In this document: positions 1 to 7,847 of the stretch, piece by piece
How the letters are laid out: every line of letters starts with the position of its first letter
Numbering within the stretch: position 1 is the first letter of the stretch
Source: a bacterium
GTDB lineage: Bacteria; Myxococcota_A; UBA9160; UBA4427
Direction of reading: 5' to 3'
Length of the DNA: 64,000 nucleotides
NCBI GenBank assembly: GCA_024742285.1
Contig: JANSYR010000001.1
Span: 558,001 to 622,000, forward strand
Position numbers and translations under genes: made by a program
Notes under the pieces: generated by a model
The model's database searches: none
What the model was told of the DNA's origin: nothing
What the model saw: only the letters and a program-made list of their open reading frames with translations

Positions 1-2
1 GA

Positions 3-236
3 TACGAGATTGTGGATGACTGCGAACCACTCGCGGAGAGCCGAAACCCGACCCGGAAACTGGTCGCGGCGCTTCGCGGCGAGTCAACGCGCGAAGCCGC
101 GATGGCTGCCATCAAGGATAATCTTCTCGGCGCCGACGCAGTGCAGGACAGCGGCAGCGCAAGGAATGCGATCGCTCTAGAGCGCTGCACACCAGAGGGT
201 GTGGATCGTCTTGACGCGGCCGCCGCAGCTCTTTAG
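3..236 (+). CDS. C-terminal part of an unidentified protein, cut by the window edge
   Basis: The frame is open from the first bases of the window to a TAG at 234-236, giving about 77 residues. It is hydrophilic and Ala/Arg rich and ends in a run of alanines. The frame may enter from upstream, so the GTG at 12 need not be the start. The next small gene starts 15 bases downstream, which would suit an operon. I recognise no motif, so even its coding status is only moderately likely. Confidence 0.4.
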   Translation, partial: YEIVDDCEPLAESRNPTRKLVAALRGESTREAAMAAIKDNLLGADAVQDSGSARNAIALERCTPEGVDRLDAAAAAL

Positions 237-251
237 CCGAGAGAAACTGAT

Positions 252-461
252 ATGGCCACCAACACCAAAGACCAGATTCTCGACTGGCTTGGCGAAGGGT
301 ACAAGCTGCGAGTCACCAACGTCGAAGCATCGAAATGGTCGAAGAAGCAGTGGCGGACCGAGTACCTTTGCCGGAAGGCTGCCGCCTGGTACTACTTCGT
401 CTACGACGAGCCAGCGCCGAATGGAAAGCGACGAATCGTCTTCGCGTATGAGGAAACCTAG
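252..461 (+). CDS. Small hypothetical protein, 69 aa
   Basis: The ATG is preceded by a purine-rich GAGAGAAA about 6 bases upstream. The product is basic and aromatic, with a YYFVYDE stretch near residues 47-53, and reads like a compact folded domain. There is no signal peptide and no recognised family. It follows the 5'-truncated frame ending at 236 by 15 bases and converges with the long minus-strand operon that ends at 510. Codon use looks like a real gene. Confidence 0.55.
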   Translation: MATNTKDQILDWLGEGYKLRVTNVEASKWSKKQWRTEYLCRKAAAWYYFVYDEPAPNGKRRIVFAYEET

Positions 462-509
462 AGACGAAACACGTGATCGACGGTCGTCCCACGGCACTTC
501 GGTGACGAC

Positions 510-3500
510 CTAGAGTCGACCCAGTTCGGCCGTTCTAGTCCTCTCGCGTTCGAGATCACCAAGAAAGCGGCGCGCGGCAAAGTATTCGGGCGAGGAAAGA
601 GCGTTGGTCGAAACCGCTTTCCTGAAGTAGATCATCCTATCCCGACCATCGGGGGAGAGAAGCCCCTGGTAGAACCACATCTGGCATCGGATATCCGATG
701 TCGAGAGGTTCTCCACCTGCCCAAGCGAAAATGACTCTTCGGCGGCAGCGATTGCAGCGGCAGCAGCACTCTCGAGCTCGCGGCCGACCGCTTCGGAGTC
801 GCCGGGATCGGCCGCCGCCGCCTGCTCGAGGGCCCTTGCCCAAATCGTCGCTGGCAGGCCTTCGCCAGAGTCCGAGTGCCGATTCCCGACGCCCCAGCGT
901 CGACGACCGGGGAGATAGTCCGCGGAGCTGCGAGTCCCCCCGCCTGCTCGCGACGACGCGAGAATCAGCCTCGCCTCCTGGTCTCGGCGAAGCGGCATTA
1001 CCTCGTCGTAGTTGACCAGCAACTCTCCATCGCGATTCGCCGAGAGAGGGGATGCTGCCGAGAGGAACAATGCCATGAATTCCGACGATTGATCGGTAGG
1101 CAGCCGATCAGTGGAGCTCGATCGCGAAATCTGAGCACCTTCAGAGAATCGGATGGCATCGCGGAGGATGTGGAGTCCTGGATCCAGCCTTTCCGGCGCA
1201 GCGTCTCGAGCATATCGATCCAGCTCCGCGAGAGCATCCGAGGGGGCGCTCGCCAGCAGGAGCGACTCCACATGCGAACGGATGAGCCACGCCGGCGCGA
1301 CGCCGTCCCACTCGTCGATCAGGGTTCGGTAGAGATCTGCAGCCTTCGCCGCCTCGTCAGTGTAGCCAGCTTCGGCCAACACCTTGTGCGCTTCAGCGCG
1401 AAGAGGGCGCTGATCCCGAAGGCGAGGCACGCCGCCATTCTCTCTCGCCGTCGTTGAACCCAAGAGACCCAGCGCAGCTTTGGCCATCTGCGTTTCGCGA
1501 GTGCGGATCAGCAAGTCTGCCACGCGAGACTCGATGTCTTCGCCCGTACCCCTGACGATCTTCGACATCTCTCGCAGGCAGTATGAACGCCGATCGGCTG
1601 GACACTCTTCGATTGCGTCAGTGATTCGCCGGACTCCGCGGTCTGCCTCCTGACTCTCGAGAGCGAAGAGCCTGAGGAAGAGGTCTCGCGTAATACGCCC
1701 GCTTCCTTCGTCGGGGTTCGAGGAATCGGCGACCAGCGACCAGACCGCGAGATGGAAGACATGATCGGGATCCGAGACTCTCAAGAATGACTTGGCCACT
1801 TCCCTAAACGTCTCTTGCCCCATGTCCAAAGCAGTCGGATTCTGTCTACGTAGAATCGCCAACAGGCAAATCTCTTCGGGCTCGTAAGGCTGAACGCCCT
1901 TCGACTCAGTCTCCTCTCGACGAGCTGGCGGACTGTGGAGAAGGCTCCAGCGAATGTACGACTCCCGGAGGTTTGCTCGATCCCGCCAGCTCCGCCGCTC
2001 GTCCCGGAATATGGCCGTCGCAGGCCGAAGGTAGGCCTGACACTGGATGCCGAGCTGCGCTCTCACGAAGAGTGGTCGCTGACCAGAGAAGCTCCTCGCG
2101 AATTCCGAGTACGCGGTCGCCGAATCGGCCGCGACAGCTTCGGAAAAGACTTCGCTCGCCTCCTCGAATCTCCACCATCCAAGATGATCTATACCCTTGG
2201 CGACCTTCTTGCGGGCGATCGAGGAATCGTCCTCCGCGCGCTCGTCTTCAGAGAGACTCGCTGAGATCACACCCTCGACGCAATCAACGGCTCGACGAAG
2301 AAAGGTCTGTGTCCCCGTCATATCCTGCCGAATGTATGCGTCGCAGAATGTGAGCGCGGGGATCACTTCAACGAGATCATGCGCTTCGCGGCCTTCTGTC
2401 TGCAGCCATCGCTTTTGAAGCTCAGAGTGTAGGTGATACAGGAACGCGAGAGAAAACCGTTCTTCCATCCAACTTCGCGTCTCCTCCGTTGACTGCGCGA
2501 GGAACCCGTCCGCGAACGAATCGATCGGAAGAATCGGACCTTCTACGAGGAATTCCGCAAGCGACTTCTCCAACAAAGAGCGAAGTCGCGCCGGAGGCGC
2601 GTCCGGAAACTGGAGTAATCGGCCGGGACGCATCCTGAACGAAACGGTGCCTCCACCGGCGATATCCTGCTGAGGATTGACCGAGTACGAAAAACCGACC
2701 TGGCCGGTGAGGCGAAAGAACGCCGCCTCGAGCGCTTCGCCGACGTGACCCGCGGACGACTCGTCAAGGTGTGAGACCAGCCCAGCTCGAGGCGCCTCGA
2801 TGTTGATCCTGACCGGTTCGAATGAACTCTGTTCGATGGCCGGCGTCACCCCAAAGACGCGAAGAAGATCCTCGGCTTCGGTCTCGGATCGACTCGGAGG
2901 CTTCGAGCCAAGCGACGGCGGATGGGCTACTCGGTCGCCAACCGCTTCTGCAAGAATCGCATGTAGGTCAACGTCCAATCGGGGGAAGAGACTCTGGGGA
3001 ATACAGGCCGGCGAAACGAGTCCGGACGCTCGCGACGCATGGCGCTTCACCAGAGCCTGCTGAAGAGTCAGGGGGTCCTGGATCCACCGACGAACTGCGC
3101 GTTCGAGGTGTGGGTCGATAACGCCCGCCTCGTCAAGAAGCCGGTCGACCGCGAGCGGCGTGAGCGCCATCTCGGGCGCTCGACAGATCTGATCCAGCAG
3201 AGCCTCCACGACCAGCGCCTCTTGAGAGTCAAGGCTGCCTGTCGCGGCGGCAACGGGAACAGCCCACGGAGGGAGCGTCGTCTTGTCGAACACCTGGGCA
3301 TGACCGAGCTCCGCCAGTCGCTCCGATAGCGCTAGCGCGGCTGCGTCGTTGGAAGCGCGGAGTCTTGCGGCCCCCCACCGAATCCCAGCCGGAAGCTGAA
3401 AGCGCGTCTCCCCTGAATTCGAGAAGGACGGGCCTTCACCCGGCCCGAAAGAGACGATGGCAACGTCGCTGGACAGAGTGTGCCATTGAACCTGAAGGTC

Positions 3501-5078
3501 CTCCGGGAGAGGCACGCCCAGGGAACGCTCCAGATCGCCAGACTGCTTCCGCCATTCCCGTACCAACCGATCTTCAGAGAGTCTGCGATAGGGATTCAGA
3601 GAAAGCGTCAGCTGAGATGGACGCCGCGCCAACGGCTCATTGGCTTGTACGCCATGAGTCAGCCAGAGATCGGCCGGAACCCGACCCGCACGCTTTTCGA
3701 GATCACGCAGCAGCCTTTCGGCGTGATCGCCGCCTTTGGAAGCGAGGACCCAGCTGATCGCTTCGTCCACCTTCGATCTCGTATCGATCTGATCCGCATT
3801 GATGTCTTCTAGAACCTCGAGACGACGGGCAACATTCTGGGCATAGTCTGCACGCTGGGAGGCCCAATATGCTATTGCGACGCTCAGCAAGACCAGACCA
3901 GAAGCCGCGAGAACAGACAACGTAGGCCTGAGGATCCTCACCGCTCTCGCCCTTCGGCTGATCCAGGCTTCGAGCATCTTTCCGAGTGCGTCGTGTTGAA
4001 GCTCGTAGTACGTGTGGTGCCGAGTACGCCTGCGGCGAACTACGAAGTTCGATTCAAGAGAACTCAGAATTCTCTCAAGTCGTCGACGTGATACTTTCGC
4101 GTGTTTCCGCAGTCGCTCCTTCTCGAACGTCATCTTCAAACCGTCAGGTGGTGCAAGGCATTCCAGCACCATTGCGGCTTGGAGACGGTCGATTATAGAG
4201 AGGCTGCCTGTTGCGCTCCTGATGAACTTGTTGCAGATCCCATCTCGTCCGCCCAGCCGTTCGTAGGCATCGAGCGTTAGCCGCATAGCCTTCGACTCAA
4301 GGGCGTCATCCCATAGGACCTTACCGATCACCTGCAGCGTAGTAAGCTCGATACTCGCCCTATTCGAGCGTGAACGATCGATTTTCTCCAGATCAGATCT
4401 GATCCGCTTCACGAGGTCTGGATCGATGCTTCTCCCGAAGTGCTCGATGGGCTCGATCAGTGCACGCTCAGCGGCGTCACCATCCAGCGCCTGAAGTCGC
4501 ATCGTGGATTGAAGGATCGAGAGAATCGTCGTCTTGAACGGATCCAGCGCCGCCAGGTACTCCTCTCGCAGGGACAAGAGAATTCGCACGTCGCTTTCAC
4601 AAGCAAGAATGGCCGCCAGCTCCGCTCGAAAAGTATCGACTTCAGCCGGCTCGCGTAGAAGCAGGAACTCGAGCTGATCGAGGATGAGCACGACGCTTCG
4701 ACCGGGACGCGCACCATCTATCGTCGAAGCGAGATCTGCGTCCTCAGCTACGACACCAGGTGCGCCTTCGAGAGACTTCCTCAGGCTCCGCCTGAGTGGC
4801 GCCATCCAGTCGTCCGTGGCCCACGAGTCGTGATAGACGACGTAGGCACCCGACTCTCTCAGTTCTGGAACAACCAAGGCCCGGAGGACGGATGTCTTTC
4901 CTACACCCGAAGGCGCGTAGAGCACGCTGATTCGCGCGGAGTAGATTTTGTTCGAGATCCTGGTCGCGTCATCGTCTCGGCCTGTGAAGATCGCTCGCTG
5001 ACCTTCATGGTACGGACGGATGCCTACGAACGGGTGCTCATCGGGAGTCATGATCGCTTCTGCGCGACCGGTTCTCAC
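510..5078 (-). CDS. STAND-type NTPase (nSTAND1-like) with transmembrane segment and long C-terminal repeat region
   Basis: A 1522-residue predicted signal-transduction NTPase. Residues 12-35 (PFVGIRPYHE...IFTGRD) are the usual entry to nSTAND1 proteins. Walker A is APSGVGKT at 55-62 and Walker B is LILDQLEF around 131-138. A sensor-like LSLREEYLAAL lies near 169-179, and a QHDALGKMLEAW motif near 361-372 closes the ATPase/winged-helix part. One hydrophobic segment (about 383-404) follows. The remaining ~1100 residues look alpha-helical, and several stretches resemble TPR or other superstructure-forming repeats, plausibly the sensor. The GTG start overlaps the stop of the caspase gene (GTGA, 5075-5078); an ATG at 5051 with AGAAG upstream is the alternative. 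It is the last gene of the operon. By analogy with STAND proteins it would oligomerise on sensing a trigger and activate the neighbouring effector; this is inference. Confidence 0.8.
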   Translation of the reverse strand: MRTGRAEAIMTPDEHPFVGIRPYHEGQRAIFTGRDDDATRISNKIYSARISVLYAPSGVGKTSVLRALVVPELRESGAYVVYHDSWATDDWMAPLRRSLRKSLEGAPGVVAEDADLASTIDGARPGRSVVLILDQLEFLLLREPAEVDTFRAELAAILACESDVRILLSLREEYLAALDPFKTTILSILQSTMRLQALDGDAAERALIEPIEHFGRSIDPDLVKRIRSDLEKIDRSRSNRASIELTTLQVIGKVLWDDALESKAMRLTLDAYERLGGRDGICNKFIRSATGSLSIIDRLQAAMVLECLAPPDGLKMTFEKERLRKHAKVSRRRLERILSSLESNFVVRRRRTRHHTYYELQHDALGKMLEAWISRRARAVRILRPTLSVLAASGLVLLSVAIAYWASQRADYAQNVARRLEVLEDINADQIDTRSKVDEAISWVLASKGGDHAERLLRDLEKRAGRVPADLWLTHGVQANEPLARRPSQLTLSLNPYRRLSEDRLVREWRKQSGDLERSLGVPLPEDLQVQWHTLSSDVAIVSFGPGEGPSFSNSGETRFQLPAGIRWGAARLRASNDAAALALSERLAELGHAQVFDKTTLPPWAVPVAAATGSLDSQEALVVEALLDQICRAPEMALTPLAVDRLLDEAGVIDPHLERAVRRWIQDPLTLQQALVKRHASRASGLVSPACIPQSLFPRLDVDLHAILAEAVGDRVAHPPSLGSKPPSRSETEAEDLLRVFGVTPAIEQSSFEPVRINIEAPRAGLVSHLDESSAGHVGEALEAAFFRLTGQVGFSYSVNPQQDIAGGGTVSFRMRPGRLLQFPDAPPARLRSLLEKSLAEFLVEGPILPIDSFADGFLAQSTEETRSWMEERFSLAFLYHLHSELQKRWLQTEGREAHDLVEVIPALTFCDAYIRQDMTGTQTFLRRAVDCVEGVISASLSEDERAEDDSSIARKKVAKGIDHLGWWRFEEASEVFSEAVAADSATAYSEFARSFSGQRPLFVRAQLGIQCQAYLRPATAIFRDERRSWRDRANLRESYIRWSLLHSPPARREETESKGVQPYEPEEICLLAILRRQNPTALDMGQETFREVAKSFLRVSDPDHVFHLAVWSLVADSSNPDEGSGRITRDLFLRLFALESQEADRGVRRITDAIEECPADRRSYCLREMSKIVRGTGEDIESRVADLLIRTRETQMAKAALGLLGSTTARENGGVPRLRDQRPLRAEAHKVLAEAGYTDEAAKAADLYRTLIDEWDGVAPAWLIRSHVESLLLASAPSDALAELDRYARDAAPERLDPGLHILRDAIRFSEGAQISRSSSTDRLPTDQSSEFMALFLSAASPLSANRDGELLVNYDEVMPLRRDQEARLILASSRAGGGTRSSADYLPGRRRWGVGNRHSDSGEGLPATIWARALEQAAAADPGDSEAVGRELESAAAAAIAAAEESFSLGQVENLSTSDIRCQMWFYQGLLSPDGRDRMIYFRKAVSTNALSSPEYFAARRFLGDLERERTRTAELGRL

Positions 5079-6787
5079 GCCGCGCCATCCGACTCTTCGA
5101 GAACCTCGCGCGCGAACTTCTCAGGGTCCAGCCGCACAAGCGTCGCCGGCAGACGCTCCCACCACAGCTCCTCGAGTGAACTGGTAGGCTCCCGAACAGC
5201 GTAGAGCCGCTTGAACGAATCGCGAAACGCGTTCAGGATCAATCTGTACTGCCAGATATCGAGTGCGTACCCGACGAAGACGACAGTGTTTTCCGAAATT
5301 CTTCGAAGGAACTGAGACGGAACTTTCGAGTGCTGGTTCTCCATCTTCGAAAGCAGTGAGATGTAGTCGGTTTCTGTCGCAACTACCGTGTCAACGTCGC
5401 TGGCAGGCACGTTCGCCGCAATCGTTTCCTTCGACCGTCTCGGAAGGAGCCGAGCAATCTTTGGTGCGCCGAGCACCTTGTAGATGACCGTTTCGTCCTC
5501 GAGGTTCAGGAGCAGATCGTCAGCGAGCGTAAAACTCGCACTCGTCTTCCATCCCTCGGAACCGGGACTGCGATCGACTCTGATCAACTGCCCCTCGTTC
5601 GAGGCATCGATCGCATTGATCACGTGGGCGACGATGGTGTACGGGCGCTCGGCCCTCTCGAACTCCTGCTCGAGCACCCAGTCCGAGCTCGCAGAGACGA
5701 CGAGTCCTGCCGTCATCTCTCTCGCTATCGCGCGATGCATCGCGGTCGCGGCGCTCTCTGCGGAGACCGCGCCGAGCGCAGATTCAAGATATCCAAGGAA
5801 AACTGCACGACTCTCGGATACCTGAAACACCTGCTCACAGTTCGTTGCGAGCGAATCCCCGGGCTCGTCGCTGATTCCCGCGAGTTCGAGAATCGATCTC
5901 GCGAGCTCGAACGAGCCCAACTTCCCCGTACCGAACAAGCCCGGTCCGATGAACGGGATCACCTCATTGACGCTGAATAGATTCCGAAGGGCGCGTAGCC
6001 GAGCGAGCTCCGGCCGCGGAGCAGGACTGCCGGCACCCTTCGGAAGCGAGGCCTTGGCGATGAAGATGGGCCCCGACTTCGCGTAGCCCGCGCCGCCCGG
6101 AACCTGTTCGCCGGTGTCTTCCCGGACGTTCCTCTCCAGGTAGTCGCGCAGTTCGTCTACATCGACATAGCCGTCCCTGTTCTGATCAGCCTCACCGGAC
6201 TCCAATCCCCGCACAAGCCACTTCGCGAACGGACTGAGCCCGACATCGGTCTCCGCGATCGATCTCTGGTACGCCTTTGATGACCAGATCACATACTTCC
6301 CGCGACCCGAACCCAGCGCTGAACGCCAACCCGATTCCGCATCTGCGGCGCCTTTGAACTCTCGGGCGAAGGCGCCAGCGAAGCAGCAGTCGAGCATCAA
6401 GACGATCTGGCTGATCGAGGTGTTGTCAATTTTCGCCTTGAGGTCGGATGCCGCGAACGAAGTGTCAGCGACATGGTCCGAGGACGTATCACTCGACGCA
6501 AGAAAGAGCTGATCCCCGTCGCTGATCATCCCGTGACCCGAGATGAAGATGACGAGGAGCCGGGCCTCCGGACGCTTCAGTGCATTGGTGACGGCGATCC
6601 GCATCTCTCTGAGATCCGGATCGACAACGTCGTCGACAGTGAAGCCGCAAGCTTCACTCTCGAGAACAGACTTGAGCGCGGCAACGTCCCGAGCCGGCGT
6701 TCTCAGATCGGCGATAGAAGCATCCGAGTACTCGCCGACGCCGAGAAGAAGCGCGTGGCAGCCGGTGAGGTCACCATCGCTGCTCAC
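5075..6787 (-). CDS. Caspase-family protease fused to EF-hand and SIR2-like domains
   Basis: 570 residues. The N-terminal caspase/C14 fold is clear: strand LLGVGEYSD (14-22), catalytic His85 in FISGHG, catalytic Cys135 in LDCCFAG. A canonical EF-hand loop, DQNRDGYVDVDE (201-212), lies at the end of the protease part. Residues ~260-560 read as a SIR2-like domain: EVIPFIGPGLFG at the nucleotide-binding position, VVSASSDWVLE where most members have TTNxDxxLE, a DYISLL, and the typical C-terminal FVGYALDIWQYRLIL. The usual GAG and TTN elements are altered (GPG, SAS), so NAD hydrolysis may be lost. Start GTG overlaps the EACC1-like gene by four bases and its stop overlaps the STAND gene, so the three are probably translationally coupled. 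Likely the effector of the system: a protease released or activated by the NTPase. Confidence 0.82.
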   Translation of the reverse strand: MSSDGDLTGCHALLLGVGEYSDASIADLRTPARDVAALKSVLESEACGFTVDDVVDPDLREMRIAVTNALKRPEARLLVIFISGHGMISDGDQLFLASSDTSSDHVADTSFAASDLKAKIDNTSISQIVLMLDCCFAGAFAREFKGAADAESGWRSALGSGRGKYVIWSSKAYQRSIAETDVGLSPFAKWLVRGLESGEADQNRDGYVDVDELRDYLERNVREDTGEQVPGGAGYAKSGPIFIAKASLPKGAGSPAPRPELARLRALRNLFSVNEVIPFIGPGLFGTGKLGSFELARSILELAGISDEPGDSLATNCEQVFQVSESRAVFLGYLESALGAVSAESAATAMHRAIAREMTAGLVVSASSDWVLEQEFERAERPYTIVAHVINAIDASNEGQLIRVDRSPGSEGWKTSASFTLADDLLLNLEDETVIYKVLGAPKIARLLPRRSKETIAANVPASDVDTVVATETDYISLLSKMENQHSKVPSQFLRRISENTVVFVGYALDIWQYRLILNAFRDSFKRLYAVREPTSSLEELWWERLPATLVRLDPEKFAREVLEESDGAA

Positions 6788-7239
6788 GGCGCGGATCCGG
6801 ACTCGTCGCCGTTCTGGGATGCCTTCGCAGCCTCGACAAAGGATGCAATTAGATCCTTGACGGCTTCATCGTCGATTCGTTCGGAATCCAGCTCGATCGA
6901 GTGCGCCCCTACCCTGATGTTGACTCGGGTGCGCTCGCGCTCGCCCCATGTGGAAAGCAGGCCGCTAAGCGAGTTGAGTACCTCCTGCAGGACACCGCTC
7001 GAAGCCAGGGAAAAGGCCATCGTCCCGAGCGCCGCAATCTCGGTCGCGAAAGTGCCTATATCCTTGAACCGGGGATCCATCGCGCTGGAAGAATCTGCGC
7101 TGGACCGACTCTCCACCGCCACCGCTTCCGTGGAGTCCGAAAGCCAATCATGGATGCGATTCCGCTGGCCCCGCACCTTTTCCTCGGTCCAGTCATCTTC
7201 GTGCAAAGGCAGGAGAGAAATCTCACATTCAAGAGCCAT
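6784..7239 (-). CDS. EACC1-like (effector-associated constant component) protein
   Basis: 151 residues from the ATG at 7239, which has GGGGGAGGG about 11 bases upstream. The frame stays open to 7413 but the upstream part has no family features. Layout: an N-terminal strand (LECEISLLP), a helix with WL at 32-33, a Gly/Ala-rich amphipathic helix pair (about 63-97) and a beta-hairpin RTRVNIRVGAHSIELD (103-118). This order matches what I recall of EACC1 proteins, small partners encoded beside caspase, trypsin or other effectors in ternary conflict systems. It has no catalytic residues. It overlaps the caspase gene by GTGA (6784-6787). Expected role: scaffold linking effector to NTPase. The family call is a recalled pattern match. 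Confidence 0.6.
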   Translation of the reverse strand: MALECEISLLPLHEDDWTEEKVRGQRNRIHDWLSDSTEAVAVESRSSADSSSAMDPRFKDIGTFATEIAALGTMAFSLASSGVLQEVLNSLSGLLSTWGERERTRVNIRVGAHSIELDSERIDDEAVKDLIASFVEAAKASQNGDESGSAP

Positions 7240-7241
7240 GG

Positions 7242-7559
7242 TTAACAGGCCCTCCCCCAAGCAGGTCCGTACGGCGTCGGACATGCACAACTCGCCCCGT
7301 ACGGGAGGGGATTCATTAGCGCACACGAACCGATGCTCGTACAGCAGTAGTAGGCGGGTCGATACTGCATGGGAGCGTCGGTCGACGGTCGCGGCGTCTG
7401 AACCGGGCGACACATCCCATGACTCGCTGGACTCGAAGGCCAGTGGTCACTCGACGCTTCGATGGCAGCCTTCGCCGAGACTCCGCGCGCTTCAACGGCG
7501 ACTCCGACCGCGAGCGATGCCAACACGAGCACCACTGACAAGAGGGGCCGAGATCGCAT
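7242..7559 (-). CDS. Small exported Cys-rich protein
   Basis: 105 residues. An N-terminal signal peptide (MRSRP then a 15-residue hydrophobic core ending near VEARG) is followed by a Cys-containing tail: MCRP, YYCCTSIGSC and GASCACPTPYGP, seven Cys in all after the signal. A CC...C...CxCPTPYGP arrangement suggests a small disulphide-bonded periplasmic or secreted protein. The ATG follows the stop of the preceding gene with no gap (TAG-ATG), with GGGGGAAAGAAG as ribosome site. The EACC1-like gene begins two bases after its stop. It is therefore almost certainly co-transcribed with the caspase/STAND genes, which is unexpected. Function unknown. Confidence 0.65.
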   Translation of the reverse strand: MRSRPLLSVVLVLASLAVGVAVEARGVSAKAAIEASSDHWPSSPASHGMCRPVQTPRPSTDAPMQYRPAYYCCTSIGSCALMNPLPYGASCACPTPYGPAWGRAC

Positions 7560-7847
7560 CTACTTCTTTCCCCCCGATACTCTTCTTTGATTCGCATTCT
7601 GCGGAACACACATTTCGTTGCGGACGAACGCTCCTCGCCGCTGCCTGCCGCCATCGCAGATCAAACGCTCATATACCTTGTAGCGCTGCCGGCTCGGGCA
7701 ACTGGAGTCCGCGGAGGGCACCGTTGTCTCCCCGGATCGAACACATCCAGACTGCGCGAGGGCGCGATTGCTCGTTGCCACTCCTAGGGAGACCGCCGCG
7801 GCAGCCATGAGAATGAAGATCAATACCCGTGTTTCCGGTTTTCCCAT
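7560..7847 (-). CDS. Small exported protein, first gene of the caspase/STAND operon
   Basis: 95 residues. The signal peptide is MGKPETR plus a hydrophobic run to about ALA-QSG (cleavage near residue 31-32). The mature part is about 63 residues with four Cys (GC, SSC, LIC, MC), basic and without a recognised domain. The ATG at 7847 is preceded by GGGAAGG seven bases upstream, the best ribosome site in the operon. Its stop touches the start of the next small exported gene. A promoter should lie in 7848-7930. Possibly a paired partner of the downstream Cys-rich protein. Confidence 0.65.
   Translation of the reverse strand: MGKPETRVLIFILMAAAAVSLGVATSNRALAQSGCVRSGETTVPSADSSCPSRQRYKVYERLICDGGRQRRGAFVRNEMCVPQNANQRRVSGGKK

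Noticed and set aside
6473-7810. 445-residue frame antisense to the caspase/EACC1-like/small exported genes
   Set aside because: Ser/Arg-rich and without motifs; the minus strand has catalytic motifs and overlapping starts.
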